A stretch of DNA of 64,000 nucleotides from Flavobacteriaceae bacterium PS02334 (GCA_029959295.1 JASCOH010000006.1:186001-250000); one strand, 5' to 3'. Positions 43,009-52,530 are shown, numbered from the stretch's first letter. Notes: generated by a model from the sequence alone, not told the origin. Numbers and translations: made by a program.

Positions 43009-43962
43009 ATGAAAAAAATCTGCTTTGCAATTTTGTTTGTTTCGTTGTCTGTTTCGGCTCAGATTCCTAAAGATTGCTCAAAATGTTCTTCTGAAATTAT
43101 TGATGAAACTGACATCCAATCACTTGATTCTTATGCTTTAAAATTATTGAAAAATGAAATTTATGCGAGGAAAGGATATTCTTTTTCTAATCCGGTTTAT
43201 GCTGATCATTTCAAGAAATTCAATTGGTATAAACCTTTAAACGATAATTCTAAGATCAGTTTTTCAGATTTAGAAACAAATAATATTGCAATTTTAAGTC
43301 ATAAGATAAGTGAGATTTCTGAATTTATTTCTACGGAGCAAAACAGCAAATACAAAACACTTTCTACTCAAAAAATAAAGGAAATCTTTACAGAAGCCAG
43401 AAAAAAAGAACTCGGAATCAAATTTAGTATCTGGAAAGTTTACGATTATCAAGATAAAACCGGAAAGTTTTATTTGGTTTTGACCGAAGATAATGCAAAA
43501 GAATCAACCAATGAAAATCCGATGAATAATGCAATCAAGGCGTTTAATTTTAAGATTGACAATGGCGTTTGGACAAAGACTTTTGAAACAAATGACACTA
43601 AAAATTCTGAGGAATCTAGCGTTTGGTTTTGGTCGAGATATATTTATGTGGAAGATTTTGACAACGACGGAATTATCGAACCCATAATTTTTTATGGAAC
43701 AAACGGATATAACGGCTACAGCGACGGAAGAGCTAAAATCCTGCTTTATTACAAGGGAAAGAAAATCGGAATCCGAATTCAGAATGGTGTATTAGATGAC
43801 GAAAGAAATTTTTCGGTTGATGCAGAATTTTATGATCTTCCCAAAAAAATTCAAGATAAAATTGTCGAGCAGATGAATTTTATGGTTGAAAATGACCATT
43901 CGCTTTTGCCTTATGGATGGCAGAAAAAGATGGCCAAAAAAATGACTTTTATTAAAGAATAA
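43009..43962 (+). CDS. Secreted YARHG-domain protein
   Basis: The 317-residue protein has a signal peptide (CFAILFVSLSVSAQ), a Cys pair (CSKCSS) and a YARHG-like domain at about residues 40-80: LKLLKNEIYARKGYSFSNPV followed by FKKFNWYKP. The second half is unassigned but contains an EDFDNDGIIEPI stretch like a calcium-binding Asp loop. YARHG domains are presumed extracellular and of unknown role, often near peptidoglycan or adhesion functions. It is a single gene with its own promoter and a terminator shared with the convergent coiled-coil gene. Confidence 0.78.
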   Translation: MKKICFAILFVSLSVSAQIPKDCSKCSSEIIDETDIQSLDSYALKLLKNEIYARKGYSFSNPVYADHFKKFNWYKPLNDNSKISFSDLETNNIAILSHKISEISEFISTEQNSKYKTLSTQKIKEIFTEARKKELGIKFSIWKVYDYQDKTGKFYLVLTEDNAKESTNENPMNNAIKAFNFKIDNGVWTKTFETNDTKNSEESSVWFWSRYIYVEDFDNDGIIEPIIFYGTNGYNGYSDGRAKILLYYKGKKIGIRIQNGVLDDERNFSVDAEFYDLPKKIQDKIVEQMNFMVENDHSLLPYGWQKKMAKKMTFIKE

Positions 43963-43965
43963 AAT

Positions 43966-43996
43966 AAAAAAGCCACTTACATTGTAAGTGGCTTTT
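43966..43996. terminator. Bidirectional terminator between convergent genes
   Basis: GTAAGTGGCTTTT at 43984-43996 pairs with AAAAGCCACTTAC ending at 43980 across a 3-nt loop, with an A run before and Ts after. Ten bases of each arm equal those of the phage terminator at 1693-1717. Confidence 0.85.
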
Positions 43997-43999
43997 GAA

Positions 44000-44527
44000 T
44001 TAGTTTCTGAGTTTTATCAGTTCATTTTCTTTTTCCTGAATTTCAACTTGTAATTCTTGAATTTTAATTTGCTGCTTTCTTAGTTTGATGTTTTCTTTCT
44101 CAATTTCAATGTCAGTAAGCTTTCCCTTTGCTTTCTTTTTATTCAGCTTTGATTCGTCATCGGTTAAATCTGATTGTGCTTCAGCATATTTTGTTCTAGC
44201 TTTTGCAACGCTTCTTTCAGCAGAATGAATTCTATTCTGCTCTTTTTCTAGATTTTTTCTTTCATTTTGTACCTTTTTTTGCTCTTTTTCAAGCTGTCTT
44301 TGGTCTTTATCTAATCCTCTTGATGTCTTGTCAGCATCTTTTTGAGTTTTCCTTTGCGCTGCTTCTTGTTTTTTTGCTTCTTTCAAAGCAGTTTCATTTT
44401 CTGCGGAGGTGTTTGAGCTATAAACACTAGATAAAGTGTCAGTAGCAGTTTGGGTCAAAGTTGCTTCTTGTGCGACCATTTGCATTCCGGCAAATAAGAT
44501 GGCAGTTAAAATAATGTTGGCTTTCAT
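44000..44527 (-). CDS. Secreted coiled-coil protein
   Basis: The 175-residue protein has a signal peptide (IILTAILFAGMQMVAQ), a short Ser/Thr-rich part and a long Lys/Glu/Gln helix (about residues 45-175) with heptad-like spacing, for example RQLEKEQKKVQNERKNLEKE. It should form a periplasmic or surface coiled coil. Such proteins could scaffold or span between membranes; no family function is known to me. It is convergent with the YARHG gene and divergent from the nuclease gene. Confidence 0.72.
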   Translation of the reverse strand: MKANIILTAILFAGMQMVAQEATLTQTATDTLSSVYSSNTSAENETALKEAKKQEAAQRKTQKDADKTSRGLDKDQRQLEKEQKKVQNERKNLEKEQNRIHSAERSVAKARTKYAEAQSDLTDDESKLNKKKAKGKLTDIEIEKENIKLRKQQIKIQELQVEIQEKENELIKLRN

Positions 44528-44610
44528 TTTAATTTGTTTTGGTTTCTAAAAAAAGAATTCATAATAGCTAATGTATAACAATTGACTGGAATTATCTCAA
44601 AAAATATAAC

Positions 44611-44618
44611 TAATTTTG
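44611..44618 (+). promoter_or_regulatory. Promoter -7 box of the nuclease gene
   Basis: TAATTTTG lies 15 nt before the ATG at 44634. The TTG inside it is the false start of a longer frame. A TTG at 44582-44584 is 26 nt upstream, longer than usual. Confidence 0.45.
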
Positions 44619-44633
44619 AAATTTAAATTAATT

Positions 44634-45440
44634 ATGAAAAATAAAGTTTCAATCATAGTCTTAGTCTTTGTTATTGTGATAGTTGGATATTCATTTCATT
44701 TTGCTGAATCGAAAGGATTAACTGTGAATAACGAAAGTTCTAAACAGAATCAGAGCAATAATAAAAATAAAATAGAGTATCTGCCAGCATCTACGACTGG
44801 GCAAATCGTCGTGCATCAGAATTATAGCTTGTCATATAATGAAAAATATGAGCAAGCAGAATGGATTTTCTATAAATTGAAAGTTCAAGGCGCAAATCAA
44901 AGTTTTAAGCGCCCTTATTTTATTTTAGATCCGAATGTGAAAACGAAGTCTGCGGATTACAAAAACTATAAAAATTCTGGTTATGACAAAGGGCATCTTT
45001 GCCCTGCAGCCGATATGAAATTTTCGAAGGATGCTTTTGATGATACTTTTTATACGTCAAATATTTCTCCTCAGAAAAGCGAATTCAACGGCGGAATTTG
45101 GAACCGTCTTGAAAATAAAACAAGATATTGGGCTGAGAAAAATAACGGGCTTTATGTAGTAACCGGCGGTGTTTTAAAAGACGGATTGAAAACTATCGGT
45201 AAAGAAAAAGTAGCCGTTCCTGATCAGTTTTATAAAATTTTACTGCAAGAAAATAATGGCAAATATAAGATGATTGCGTTTTTGATGCCCAATCAAATGA
45301 GCGACCGGCCTTTGTATGAATATGTAGTTTCGGTTGATGAAATTGAAAAAATGACAGCAATAGATTTCTTTCCAGCTCTTCCTGATGCGATTGAAAATGA
45401 GCTTGAAAAAAGCAGTGATTATAAAGCTTGGAGTTTTTAA
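44634..45440 (+). CDS. DNA/RNA non-specific endonuclease (exported)
   Basis: The 268-residue protein has an N-terminal signal/anchor (VSIIVLVFVIVIVGYSFHF) and a betabetaalpha-metal nuclease domain: GYDKGHLCPAADMKFS with the catalytic His (DRGH-type motif, here DKGH), then SPQKSEFNGGIWNRLE with the metal-binding Asn, and TGGVL. It should degrade extracellular or periplasmic DNA and RNA for nutrients. It ends 6 nt before the convergent rodA stop. The start at 44634 follows a proper -7 box. Confidence 0.9.
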   Translation: MKNKVSIIVLVFVIVIVGYSFHFAESKGLTVNNESSKQNQSNNKNKIEYLPASTTGQIVVHQNYSLSYNEKYEQAEWIFYKLKVQGANQSFKRPYFILDPNVKTKSADYKNYKNSGYDKGHLCPAADMKFSKDAFDDTFYTSNISPQKSEFNGGIWNRLENKTRYWAEKNNGLYVVTGGVLKDGLKTIGKEKVAVPDQFYKILLQENNGKYKMIAFLMPNQMSDRPLYEYVVSVDEIEKMTAIDFFPALPDAIENELEKSSDYKAWSF

Positions 45441-45446
45441 ATTAGG

Positions 45447-46700
45447 CTACCATTCGTTCACTTTATTGGCATCCATTTTTATAAAAATAAAAAGCAAAAT
45501 ACTGAAAGCGAACAGACTAGATCCTCCGTAAGAAAAGAAGGGAAGCGGAACGCCAATCGTTGGGAAAAGCCTGATTAGCATTGAAATATTTACCAAAAAG
45601 TGCATAAATAAAAAGGTGGCGACACAATAACCATAGACTCGGCTGAACTTGGTTTTCTGGTTTTCTGCGAGATAAATGATTCTCAGAAATAGGAAAACGA
45701 AAAGCGAAATAACTACAATTGCACCTACAAATCCCCATTCTTCTCCAACCGTCGTAAAAATATAATCGGTATGCTGTTCTGGCACGAAACCTCCTTTGGT
45801 CTGCGTTCCTTCTAAGAAACCTTTTCCGAACCAGCTTCCAGAACCTATCGCGATCATTGATTGATTTAAATTGTAGCCTTCATTTTTCATATCGACATTA
45901 TCTCCGAATAAAACGTTGATCCTGTCTTTTTGATGCGACTCTAAAACATTGTCATATACAAAGTCTACAGAATAAGTAAATCCAGCGATAATCACGAAAA
46001 TAACCAAAGAGGCAATCGGATTTCGATTGATTCTTTTTGAAAGCAAATATTGCAAAAGGATGATTACAAGCACGATCGCAACGACAAAATGAGGCTCAAT
46101 CAAGAGCGCCATGAAAAATAAAGCAATTGCAGAAAAGCCTGTAACAAGATACCAAGACGGCAATCCTTCTCTATAAAGTACAAAAACTAGCCCGACGAAA
46201 ATCATCGCAGTTCCCGTGTCATGAAGCAAAATCAAAACTAAAGGAACGCCCATGACTGCAAATGCTTTCAATTGGTCGTTGAAATTTTTCAGGTTGACTT
46301 GAACGTCGCTTAAATATTTCGCTAAAAGTAATGCAGTAGAGGTTTTTACAAATTCAGAAGGCTGTAGCGTGAAACCGCCTAAACTATACCAATTCGTCTG
46401 TCCCTTGATGGTTTTTCCAAAGACAAAAAGTCCTAAAAGTGAGACCAGTCCGATGACATAGAAGACAAAGGCATACTTTTCATAAATCTTTGCATCGACC
46501 GTCAGAACTACTAAAATCAATGGAATTGTCAGTATGATGAAAAGAATCTGTTTTCCATAAATTTGGTCAATATCAAAAATAGAAGTTTCCTCCACAGGAA
46601 GCGAAGCTGAGTAAATATTCAGCCAGCCCATTATTACCAAAGCAATAAAAAGCACGATTGTAATCCAGTCGATGTTGTTGGTTACGCTCTGATTTTTCAT
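45447..46700 (-). CDS. rodA: Rod-shape peptidoglycan glycosyltransferase RodA
   Basis: The 417-residue SEDS-family membrane protein polymerises glycan strands in cell elongation. Visible SEDS features are about 10 helices, GGFTLQPSEFVKTSTALL, the GTAMIFVGLVFVLYREG part with the catalytic-region Asp just before, and IGVPLPFFSYGGSS at the C terminus. It works with penicillin-binding protein 2 from the gene directly upstream, which it overlaps by 1 nt. It is the last gene of the mre operon. Confidence 0.94.
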   Translation of the reverse strand: MKNQSVTNNIDWITIVLFIALVIMGWLNIYSASLPVEETSIFDIDQIYGKQILFIILTIPLILVVLTVDAKIYEKYAFVFYVIGLVSLLGLFVFGKTIKGQTNWYSLGGFTLQPSEFVKTSTALLLAKYLSDVQVNLKNFNDQLKAFAVMGVPLVLILLHDTGTAMIFVGLVFVLYREGLPSWYLVTGFSAIALFFMALLIEPHFVVAIVLVIILLQYLLSKRINRNPIASLVIFVIIAGFTYSVDFVYDNVLESHQKDRINVLFGDNVDMKNEGYNLNQSMIAIGSGSWFGKGFLEGTQTKGGFVPEQHTDYIFTTVGEEWGFVGAIVVISLFVFLFLRIIYLAENQKTKFSRVYGYCVATFLFMHFLVNISMLIRLFPTIGVPLPFFSYGGSSLFAFSILLFIFIKMDANKVNEW

Positions 46701-48556
46701 TAATTGTTGATTGAAAATGGTTGTCCGCTCGTCACTTTTGCATATTCGCTCTGAAGGCTTCCTTCAAGCATTCTTTTTTCAAGATCGGTTCTTGTAATTT
46801 TCCCTCTGAGATATTTTTCAATCATCAAACTGGCAATAGGTCCGGCCCAACGCGCTCCCCAATATCCATTTTCTACAAAAACTGCAATCGCAATTTTCGG
46901 ATTGTCTTTTGGTGCAAAAGCCACAAAAATGGAGTGGTCAGTAAGCTGTGTTCTCACGCCATTGATTTTTGTGAAATTTTCTGCGGTTCCTGTTTTTCCG
47001 CAAATATCAATTCCTTCCACTTTTAAGGAACGCGCTGTTCCTTCGTTATAAACTCCAAATAAGCCTTCAATTACAGGTTTGAAATGCTCTTTGTCAACTG
47101 TGGTTACGTGCTTAGTCGTGTATTTTTTGTCAATCGTGTGATCCTTAATTTTCTTGATGATGTGAGGCGTATAATAATAGCCCTCGTTGGCAATGGTCGC
47201 CATCATATTTGCCAATTGAATCGGAGTCGTTGAAACTTCGCCTTGGCCGATAGAATTTGAAATGATCGTCGTGCTTCTCCAGCCTCCGTTCGGATACCAT
47301 CTTTTATAGTATCTTGAATCAGGAATATGTCCTTTTCTTCCCGCAGGCAAATCATAGCCCATGAAACTTCCAAGCCCGAAACTTTTCAAGTGGTTGCTCC
47401 AAGCGTCAACGCCATAAGTCGGTTTTGGATATTTGTCAATCGTCAATTTAAATACGTTTGCAAAATAAGTATTGCAGGAATGCGCAAAACCTGTATGCAG
47501 ATTATTTGTACCGCTATCGTGGCATTTCATGAAAGCGCCACGGCCGTAAGAAAATCCGTGATGGCAGACGAAACTTGTGTTTACATCAATTACTTCTTCT
47601 TGAAGGCCAATCAAGCCAGTCATGATTTTGAAAGGAGATCCAGGAGGATATTCTGCAAGCAAACCTCTGTCATACAAAGGCATGGCTAAAGTGTCCTGGT
47701 CTAATTTTGTGTAATTTTTTGAGCGGTCTCTTCCGACCAAAATCGCAGGATCATAGGAAGGAGCAGAAACTAAGGCAAGAATTTCACCAGTTTTTGGTTC
47801 CAAAGCAACGATGCCGCCACGCTTGTTAATCATTAAAGATTCGCCATATTTTTGAAGCTCAATATCTAATGAAAGTGTAACATCTTCGCCCTGAACCGCA
47901 ATCGTGTCATAAATTCCTTCTTTGTAAGAACCAATTTCTCTGTTGAAACGGTCTCTTTGGATATATTTTACACCTTTTGTTCCTCTGAGGAAATCTTCGT
48001 AAACTTCTTCAACACCTTGTTTTCCAATTAAATCACCACTTTTATAGTATGGATTTTTTTTAATAATTGCGTCGTTTACTTGGGCAATATATCCGAAAAC
48101 ATTTGCTGCCGCGTTTACCTGATAATCGCGCAAAGAACGTTTTTGGATATAAAATCCTTGAAATTTTCTAATCTTTTCCTGAAATCCGGCGTATTCTTTT
48201 TTATTCAGCTGTGGTAAAAATACTGAAGGAAGTCGCGGACTGTAAATTTTTGCCTTTTCAATCTTCTTTAAAAACTCTTCTTTCGTAATTTTTAATAGTT
48301 TGCAAAAGCCTAAAGTGTCTATTTCCTTGACATCTTTTGGAATCACCATGACGTCATAAGAAGGCTGGTTGGCAACTAAAAGTACGCCGTTTCTATCGAA
48401 CATATAGCCGCGCTCAGGATAGTCGTATTTTATCTTGATCGCATTATTATCTGATTTTTTAATATAAGAATCATCTATAATTTGGAGATAGAAAAGCCTG
48501 GCCACGATTATAATAGTGACTAAAACAATCAAAGAAGGAAGGAATGCTTTTCTCAT
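46700..48556 (-). CDS. mrdA: Penicillin-binding protein 2 (transpeptidase)
   Basis: The 618-residue class B PBP cross-links peptidoglycan during elongation. It has one N-terminal membrane helix (SLIVLVTIIIVARLFYLQII), the PBP dimer domain beginning YPERGYMFDRNGVLLVANQ, and the transpeptidase domain with motifs YPPGSPFK (SxxK, Ser near 306), SCN in FAHSCNTYF, and GKTGTAEN (KTG near 520). It overlaps rodA by 1 nt and mreD by 4 nt, the standard order of elongasome genes. Confidence 0.95.
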   Translation of the reverse strand: MRKAFLPSLIVLVTIIIVARLFYLQIIDDSYIKKSDNNAIKIKYDYPERGYMFDRNGVLLVANQPSYDVMVIPKDVKEIDTLGFCKLLKITKEEFLKKIEKAKIYSPRLPSVFLPQLNKKEYAGFQEKIRKFQGFYIQKRSLRDYQVNAAANVFGYIAQVNDAIIKKNPYYKSGDLIGKQGVEEVYEDFLRGTKGVKYIQRDRFNREIGSYKEGIYDTIAVQGEDVTLSLDIELQKYGESLMINKRGGIVALEPKTGEILALVSAPSYDPAILVGRDRSKNYTKLDQDTLAMPLYDRGLLAEYPPGSPFKIMTGLIGLQEEVIDVNTSFVCHHGFSYGRGAFMKCHDSGTNNLHTGFAHSCNTYFANVFKLTIDKYPKPTYGVDAWSNHLKSFGLGSFMGYDLPAGRKGHIPDSRYYKRWYPNGGWRSTTIISNSIGQGEVSTTPIQLANMMATIANEGYYYTPHIIKKIKDHTIDKKYTTKHVTTVDKEHFKPVIEGLFGVYNEGTARSLKVEGIDICGKTGTAENFTKINGVRTQLTDHSIFVAFAPKDNPKIAIAVFVENGYWGARWAGPIASLMIEKYLRGKITRTDLEKRMLEGSLQSEYAKVTSGQPFSINN

Positions 48557-49062
48557 CGTTTGTTGCTAGGCTTGAAAATATAAATGATTATGATGCATAA
48601 AATTAGTGTAAATACCGAGCTCAATAATGTTCTCAATAAGATATTCAGAATAAAACTGAACTTAAATATTTCTAATAAAAATAAGATAATATGGTGCGTC
48701 AGAACGGAAATCAATAAAAATGAAAATCGTTCAGGCGTAAGCTTGTCGTTGATTCTAACAGTTTGGTATTCATAACTTACGCCAAATGAAAATTTGAAAA
48801 ACGTAGGCCTTACATATGCTAAAACTACGCAGGCTGTTGCATGAACGCCACCTGAATCGCAAAACATATCCATCACTATTCCTAATAAGAAACTCGCCAA
48901 AAGCAATCCAGATTTGTTGCCATTTACAGGATACAAAAGGATGAATAATATGTATGGATAGGGATTTACATAGCCGTAAAAATCCATCTCATTGAAAATA
49001 AGGATCTGTGCCGCAAGCAAAAGCAAAAATCGAGCGATATTTAATAATAGCGTACTATTCAT
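48553..49062 (-). CDS. mreD: Rod-shape protein MreD
   Basis: The 169-residue protein has five or six hydrophobic segments, such as LLLNIARFLLLLAAQILIF, PYILFILLYPVNGNK, LLLASFLLGIVMDMFCD and a C-terminal IILCIIIIYIF. The MDMFCDSGGVHA segment matches the MreD family. It joins MreC and RodA in the elongasome membrane complex. The ATG at 49062 is chosen; a longer frame from 49119 adds a Lys-rich stretch that lies within mreC. It overlaps mreC by 8 nt and mrdA by 4 nt. Confidence 0.85.
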   Translation of the reverse strand: MNSTLLLNIARFLLLLAAQILIFNEMDFYGYVNPYPYILFILLYPVNGNKSGLLLASFLLGIVMDMFCDSGGVHATACVVLAYVRPTFFKFSFGVSYEYQTVRINDKLTPERFSFLLISVLTHHIILFLLEIFKFSFILNILLRTLLSSVFTLILCIIIIYIFKPSNKR

Positions 49063-49885
49063 TTTCTGCTTCCGTTTTAGCTTCGATTGCCTCGATTTCT
49101 TTTCTTTCGTAATTTTCAATCACATAAACATGGCCTAAATTTGTCATGTCGTTGAATAATCTGATATTCAGCGTAAAATAATTGGTCTCTTTATCAGTAT
49201 ACACTTTGTCTATAACGCCAATATTTACATTCGGAGGGAAAGTTACCGATTCATTTCCAGTTACGATTGTATCGCCTTTGCGAACATTTGCCAATCTTGG
49301 AACGTCAATCAGCTGTACAAAACCAGTATTTTTTCCATCCCATCTTAAAGTTCCGAAATGGTTTGACTTTTTAATTCTGGCGTTGATTTCTGATTTGATA
49401 TTCAAGATGCTGATTACCGTTGCATAATTATTTGAAGTATGTTCTACAATTCCCACGATTCCCAAACTGTTCACGACGCCCATGTCAGGCTTGATTCCAG
49501 CTTTTGCGCCAGCGTTCAAAGTCAGGTAATTCTCTTTTACATTATAAGAATTCTTGATGACTTTGGCGATAATCGTGTTCATTCCTTTATAGCCTTTCAA
49601 GCTGTCTTTCACGACAATTGCCGTAGAATCTTTAGCATTGTAAAGCATTTTTTTCAAGATAGCATTTTCTTTCGCAAGCTGCTCATTTTGTGTTTTTAAA
49701 TTCAGATATTCTTGCGCACTGTGAATCTGTTCATAAACGCCGCCAGAAATAAAATTGGCAGACGTCACGACTTTGCTTCGATGATAAGAATGAGATTGAA
49801 TGGTAAGCACTAACGAAATGCCCAAAAGCAGCAAAAACAGCAACTTGTTGCTGTTTTTAAAAATAAAATTTACTATTTGCTGCAT
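49055..49885 (-). CDS. mreC: Rod-shape protein MreC
   Basis: The 276-residue protein has an N-terminal helix (LLFLLLLGISLVLTI), a periplasmic coiled coil (about 60-85) and the MreC beta domain with NSYNVKENYLTLNAGAKAGI, MGVVNSLGIVGIVEH, IKKSNHFGTLRWDG and GDTIVTGNESVTFPPNVNIG. It organises the elongation machinery between MreB and the PBPs. The tail ends in a run of Glu/Ala. It follows mreB by 11 nt. Confidence 0.94.
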   Translation of the reverse strand: MQQIVNFIFKNSNKLLFLLLLGISLVLTIQSHSYHRSKVVTSANFISGGVYEQIHSAQEYLNLKTQNEQLAKENAILKKMLYNAKDSTAIVVKDSLKGYKGMNTIIAKVIKNSYNVKENYLTLNAGAKAGIKPDMGVVNSLGIVGIVEHTSNNYATVISILNIKSEINARIKKSNHFGTLRWDGKNTGFVQLIDVPRLANVRKGDTIVTGNESVTFPPNVNIGVIDKVYTDKETNYFTLNIRLFNDMTNLGHVYVIENYERKEIEAIEAKTEAENE

Positions 49886-49896
49886 GAACTATGCTG

Positions 49897-50925
49897 TTAT
49901 TTTATTAGTATGCTTCTGAATTTTGGTATGTTTTTAAGTGCCATTCCTGTTCCTCGAACTACTGCTCTCAAAGGATCTTCGGCGATATAAACTGGAAGGT
50001 CTGTTTTCTGAGAAATTCTTTTATCTAATCCTCTCAACATTGAACCCCCGCCGGCAAGATAAATTCCTGTGTTGTAAATATCCGCTGCTAATTCTGGAGG
50101 AGTCTGCGATAAAGTTTCCATAACCGCATCCTCGATTCTTTGGATAGATTTGTCTAAAGCTTTAGCAATTTCCCTGAAAGAAACTTCTACTTGTTTAGGT
50201 TTTCCAGTCAGCAAATCTCGACCTTGAACTGACATGTCATCTGGAGGCGATTCTAAATCTTCAAGTGCGGCTCCGATTTCAATTTTTATTTTCTCAGCAG
50301 TACTTTCTCCAACGAAAAGATTGTGCTGTGTTCTCATATAATATACGATGTCATTCGTGAAAACGTCACCGGCAATTTTTACTGATTTGTCGCAAACAAT
50401 TCCTCCAAGAGCAATAACTGCGATTTCAGTAGTTCCACCACCTATATCCACAATCATATTTCCTTTTGGTTGCATAATGTCAACTCCAATACCGATTGCC
50501 GCAGCCATTGGTTCGTGAATCAAATAAACTTCTTTACCGTTTACTCTTTCACAAGATTCTTTAACCGCACGCATTTCCACTTCGGTAATTCCAGAAGGAA
50601 TGCAAACCACCATTCTTAGTGCTGGCGTGAACATTCTTTTCTTCAATGCAGGAATGCTTTTTATAAACATGCTGATCATCTTTTCAGACGCGTCAAAATC
50701 CGCAATTACTCCGTCTTTCAACGGCCTAATGGTCTTTATGTTTTCATGGGTCTTACCTTGCATCAAGCTGGCTTCCTTTCCCACAGCAATGATTTTGCCG
50801 GATACTCTGTCACGAGCTACAATTGATGGACTGTCAATCACAACTTTGTCGTTGTGAATAATCAGTGTGTTAGCGGTACCAAGGTCTATCGCGATATCCT
50901 CGGTCATGAAATCAAAAAATCCCAT
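49897..50925 (-). CDS. mreB: Actin-like rod-shape protein MreB
   Basis: The 342-residue protein has the actin ATPase fold signatures: DIAIDLGTANTLIIHNDKVV (phosphate 1), VDIGGGTTEIAVI (phosphate 2), LAGGGSMLRGLDKRI (adenosine motif) and the HEPMAAAIGIGVDI segment. It polymerises under the inner membrane and guides cell-wall synthesis, so the cell is a rod. It leads the operon mreB-mreC-mreD-mrdA-rodA and has its own promoter with a -7 box at 50968-50975. Confidence 0.97.
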   Translation of the reverse strand: MGFFDFMTEDIAIDLGTANTLIIHNDKVVIDSPSIVARDRVSGKIIAVGKEASLMQGKTHENIKTIRPLKDGVIADFDASEKMISMFIKSIPALKKRMFTPALRMVVCIPSGITEVEMRAVKESCERVNGKEVYLIHEPMAAAIGIGVDIMQPKGNMIVDIGGGTTEIAVIALGGIVCDKSVKIAGDVFTNDIVYYMRTQHNLFVGESTAEKIKIEIGAALEDLESPPDDMSVQGRDLLTGKPKQVEVSFREIAKALDKSIQRIEDAVMETLSQTPPELAADIYNTGIYLAGGGSMLRGLDKRISQKTDLPVYIAEDPLRAVVRGTGMALKNIPKFRSILIK

Positions 50926-50967
50926 AAGTATTATTAGGGTTTAAAAATGTTTATAAAAAGTAACGTG

Positions 50968-50975
50968 CAAAGTTA
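50968..50975 (-). promoter_or_regulatory. Promoter -7 box of the mreB operon
   Basis: TAACTTTG on the minus strand, 42 nt before the mreB ATG, in the 56-nt gap after purH. The expected -33 falls inside the 3' end of purH and has no TTG. Confidence 0.5.
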
Positions 50976-50981
50976 CATAAA

Positions 50982-52508
50982 TTAATGTTTGAAATGACGT
51001 GTTCCTGTAAATACCATTGCAACTTTATTTTCATTGCAATAATCGATACTCAATTCGTCTTTTATAGATCCTCCAGGCTGAATAACAGCGGTGATTCCTG
51101 CTTTTTTAGCGATTTCCACACAATCTGGGAAAGGGAAAAAAGCATCGCTTGCCATCACGGCGCCTTTCAGGTCAAAATTAAAATTATTAGCTTTTTCAAT
51201 AGCTTGTTTCAAGGCATCAACACGAGATGTTTGTCCGGTTCCTGATGCGATAAGCTGTCTGTTTTTTGCAAATACGATCGTATTCGACTTTGTGTTCTTG
51301 CAGATTTTAGATGCAAACAACAAATCCTCGATTTCTTCCGAAGATGGGGGAGTTGTAGTAACGGTCTTTAAATGCTCTTTATTGTCTGTCACATTATTTT
51401 TATCTTGAACCAATAATCCGTTCAAACACGTACGAACCTGTTTTTGAGGAAGCTCCACGTCATTTTGAACCAAAATAATTCTGTTTTTCTTTTCAGCTAA
51501 AATTTCAATCGCGCTTTCGTCATAGCTTGGCGCAATCACAACCTCACAAAACAATTTGTTGATTTCTCTTGCCGTGTCTGCGTCAATTTTTCCGTTTGCA
51601 ATCAAAACCCCGCCAAAAGCAGATGTTGGATCGCCAGCCAAAGCATCAAGATATGCTTCTCTCATCGTGCTTCTTGTTGCCAATCCACAGGCATTATTAT
51701 GTTTTAAAATGGCAAAAGTAGGCTCATTGTTTTTGAATTCTAAAATCAAATTTACCGCTGCATCAACGTCCAAAAGATTATTGTAAGACAACTCTTTTCC
51801 GTGAAGTTTTTTGAACATTGCGTCAAAATCTCCGAAGAAAAATCCTTTTTGGTGCGGGTTTTCGCCATAACGCAAAACTTGCCCGTTTGGAACGCTTTCC
51901 TTGTAAAAAGTATCGTCAGTATTGAAATAATTAAAAATCGCAGTATCATAATGAGACGAAACGTGGAATGCTTTTGTCGCAAAAAGTTTTCTGTCTTCCA
52001 ATGTCAATTCGCCGTTTTGCTTCGTAATCAATTCTAAGAAATCTGCATATTGATTTACCGAAGCCACAATCACAGTATCCTTAAAGTTTTTCGCCGCTGC
52101 ACGAATCAAAGAAATCCCGCCAATATCAATTTTCTCAATAATGTCAGCCTCAGAAGCGCCAGAAGCAACCGTTTTTTCAAATGGATACAAGTCAACAATC
52201 ACTAAATCAATCTGTGGAATTTGAAATTCTTCCATCTGCTGCACATCGCCTTCGTGATCTTGACGGTTCAAAATTCCGCCAAAAATTTTCGGATGCAAAG
52301 TCTTCACTCTTCCGCCTAAAATTGAAGGATAAGAAGTCACGTCTTCCACCGGAACTACAGGAATTCCTAGGTTTTTGATAAAATCTTCTGTGCCGCCAGT
52401 AGAATAAAAAGTAACATTTTGCTCGTGCAATTTTCTCACGATTGGCTCCAATCCGTCTTTTGAAAAGACAGAAATCAATGCCGATTTAATAGTTTTTGAA
52501 GTACTCAT
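50982..52508 (-). CDS. purH: Bifunctional AICAR transformylase / IMP cyclohydrolase
   Basis: The 508-residue protein carries out the last two steps of IMP synthesis. The N-terminal cyclohydrolase (MGS-like) domain covers about residues 1-150 (ALISVFSKDGLEPIVRKL, TLHPKIFGGIL); the C-terminal transformylase domain has LKHNNACGLATRST, SDAFFPFPDCVE and IQPGGSIKD. The start at 52508 is chosen from a full promoter just upstream and because an upstream Met at 52547 precedes that promoter's -7 box. It is monocistronic or read into mreB; mreB has its own -7 box. Confidence 0.96.
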   Translation of the reverse strand: MSTSKTIKSALISVFSKDGLEPIVRKLHEQNVTFYSTGGTEDFIKNLGIPVVPVEDVTSYPSILGGRVKTLHPKIFGGILNRQDHEGDVQQMEEFQIPQIDLVIVDLYPFEKTVASGASEADIIEKIDIGGISLIRAAAKNFKDTVIVASVNQYADFLELITKQNGELTLEDRKLFATKAFHVSSHYDTAIFNYFNTDDTFYKESVPNGQVLRYGENPHQKGFFFGDFDAMFKKLHGKELSYNNLLDVDAAVNLILEFKNNEPTFAILKHNNACGLATRSTMREAYLDALAGDPTSAFGGVLIANGKIDADTAREINKLFCEVVIAPSYDESAIEILAEKKNRIILVQNDVELPQKQVRTCLNGLLVQDKNNVTDNKEHLKTVTTTPPSSEEIEDLLFASKICKNTKSNTIVFAKNRQLIASGTGQTSRVDALKQAIEKANNFNFDLKGAVMASDAFFPFPDCVEIAKKAGITAVIQPGGSIKDELSIDYCNENKVAMVFTGTRHFKH

Positions 52509-52530
52509 TGTGTAGTTGTGTTTAAAGGTG

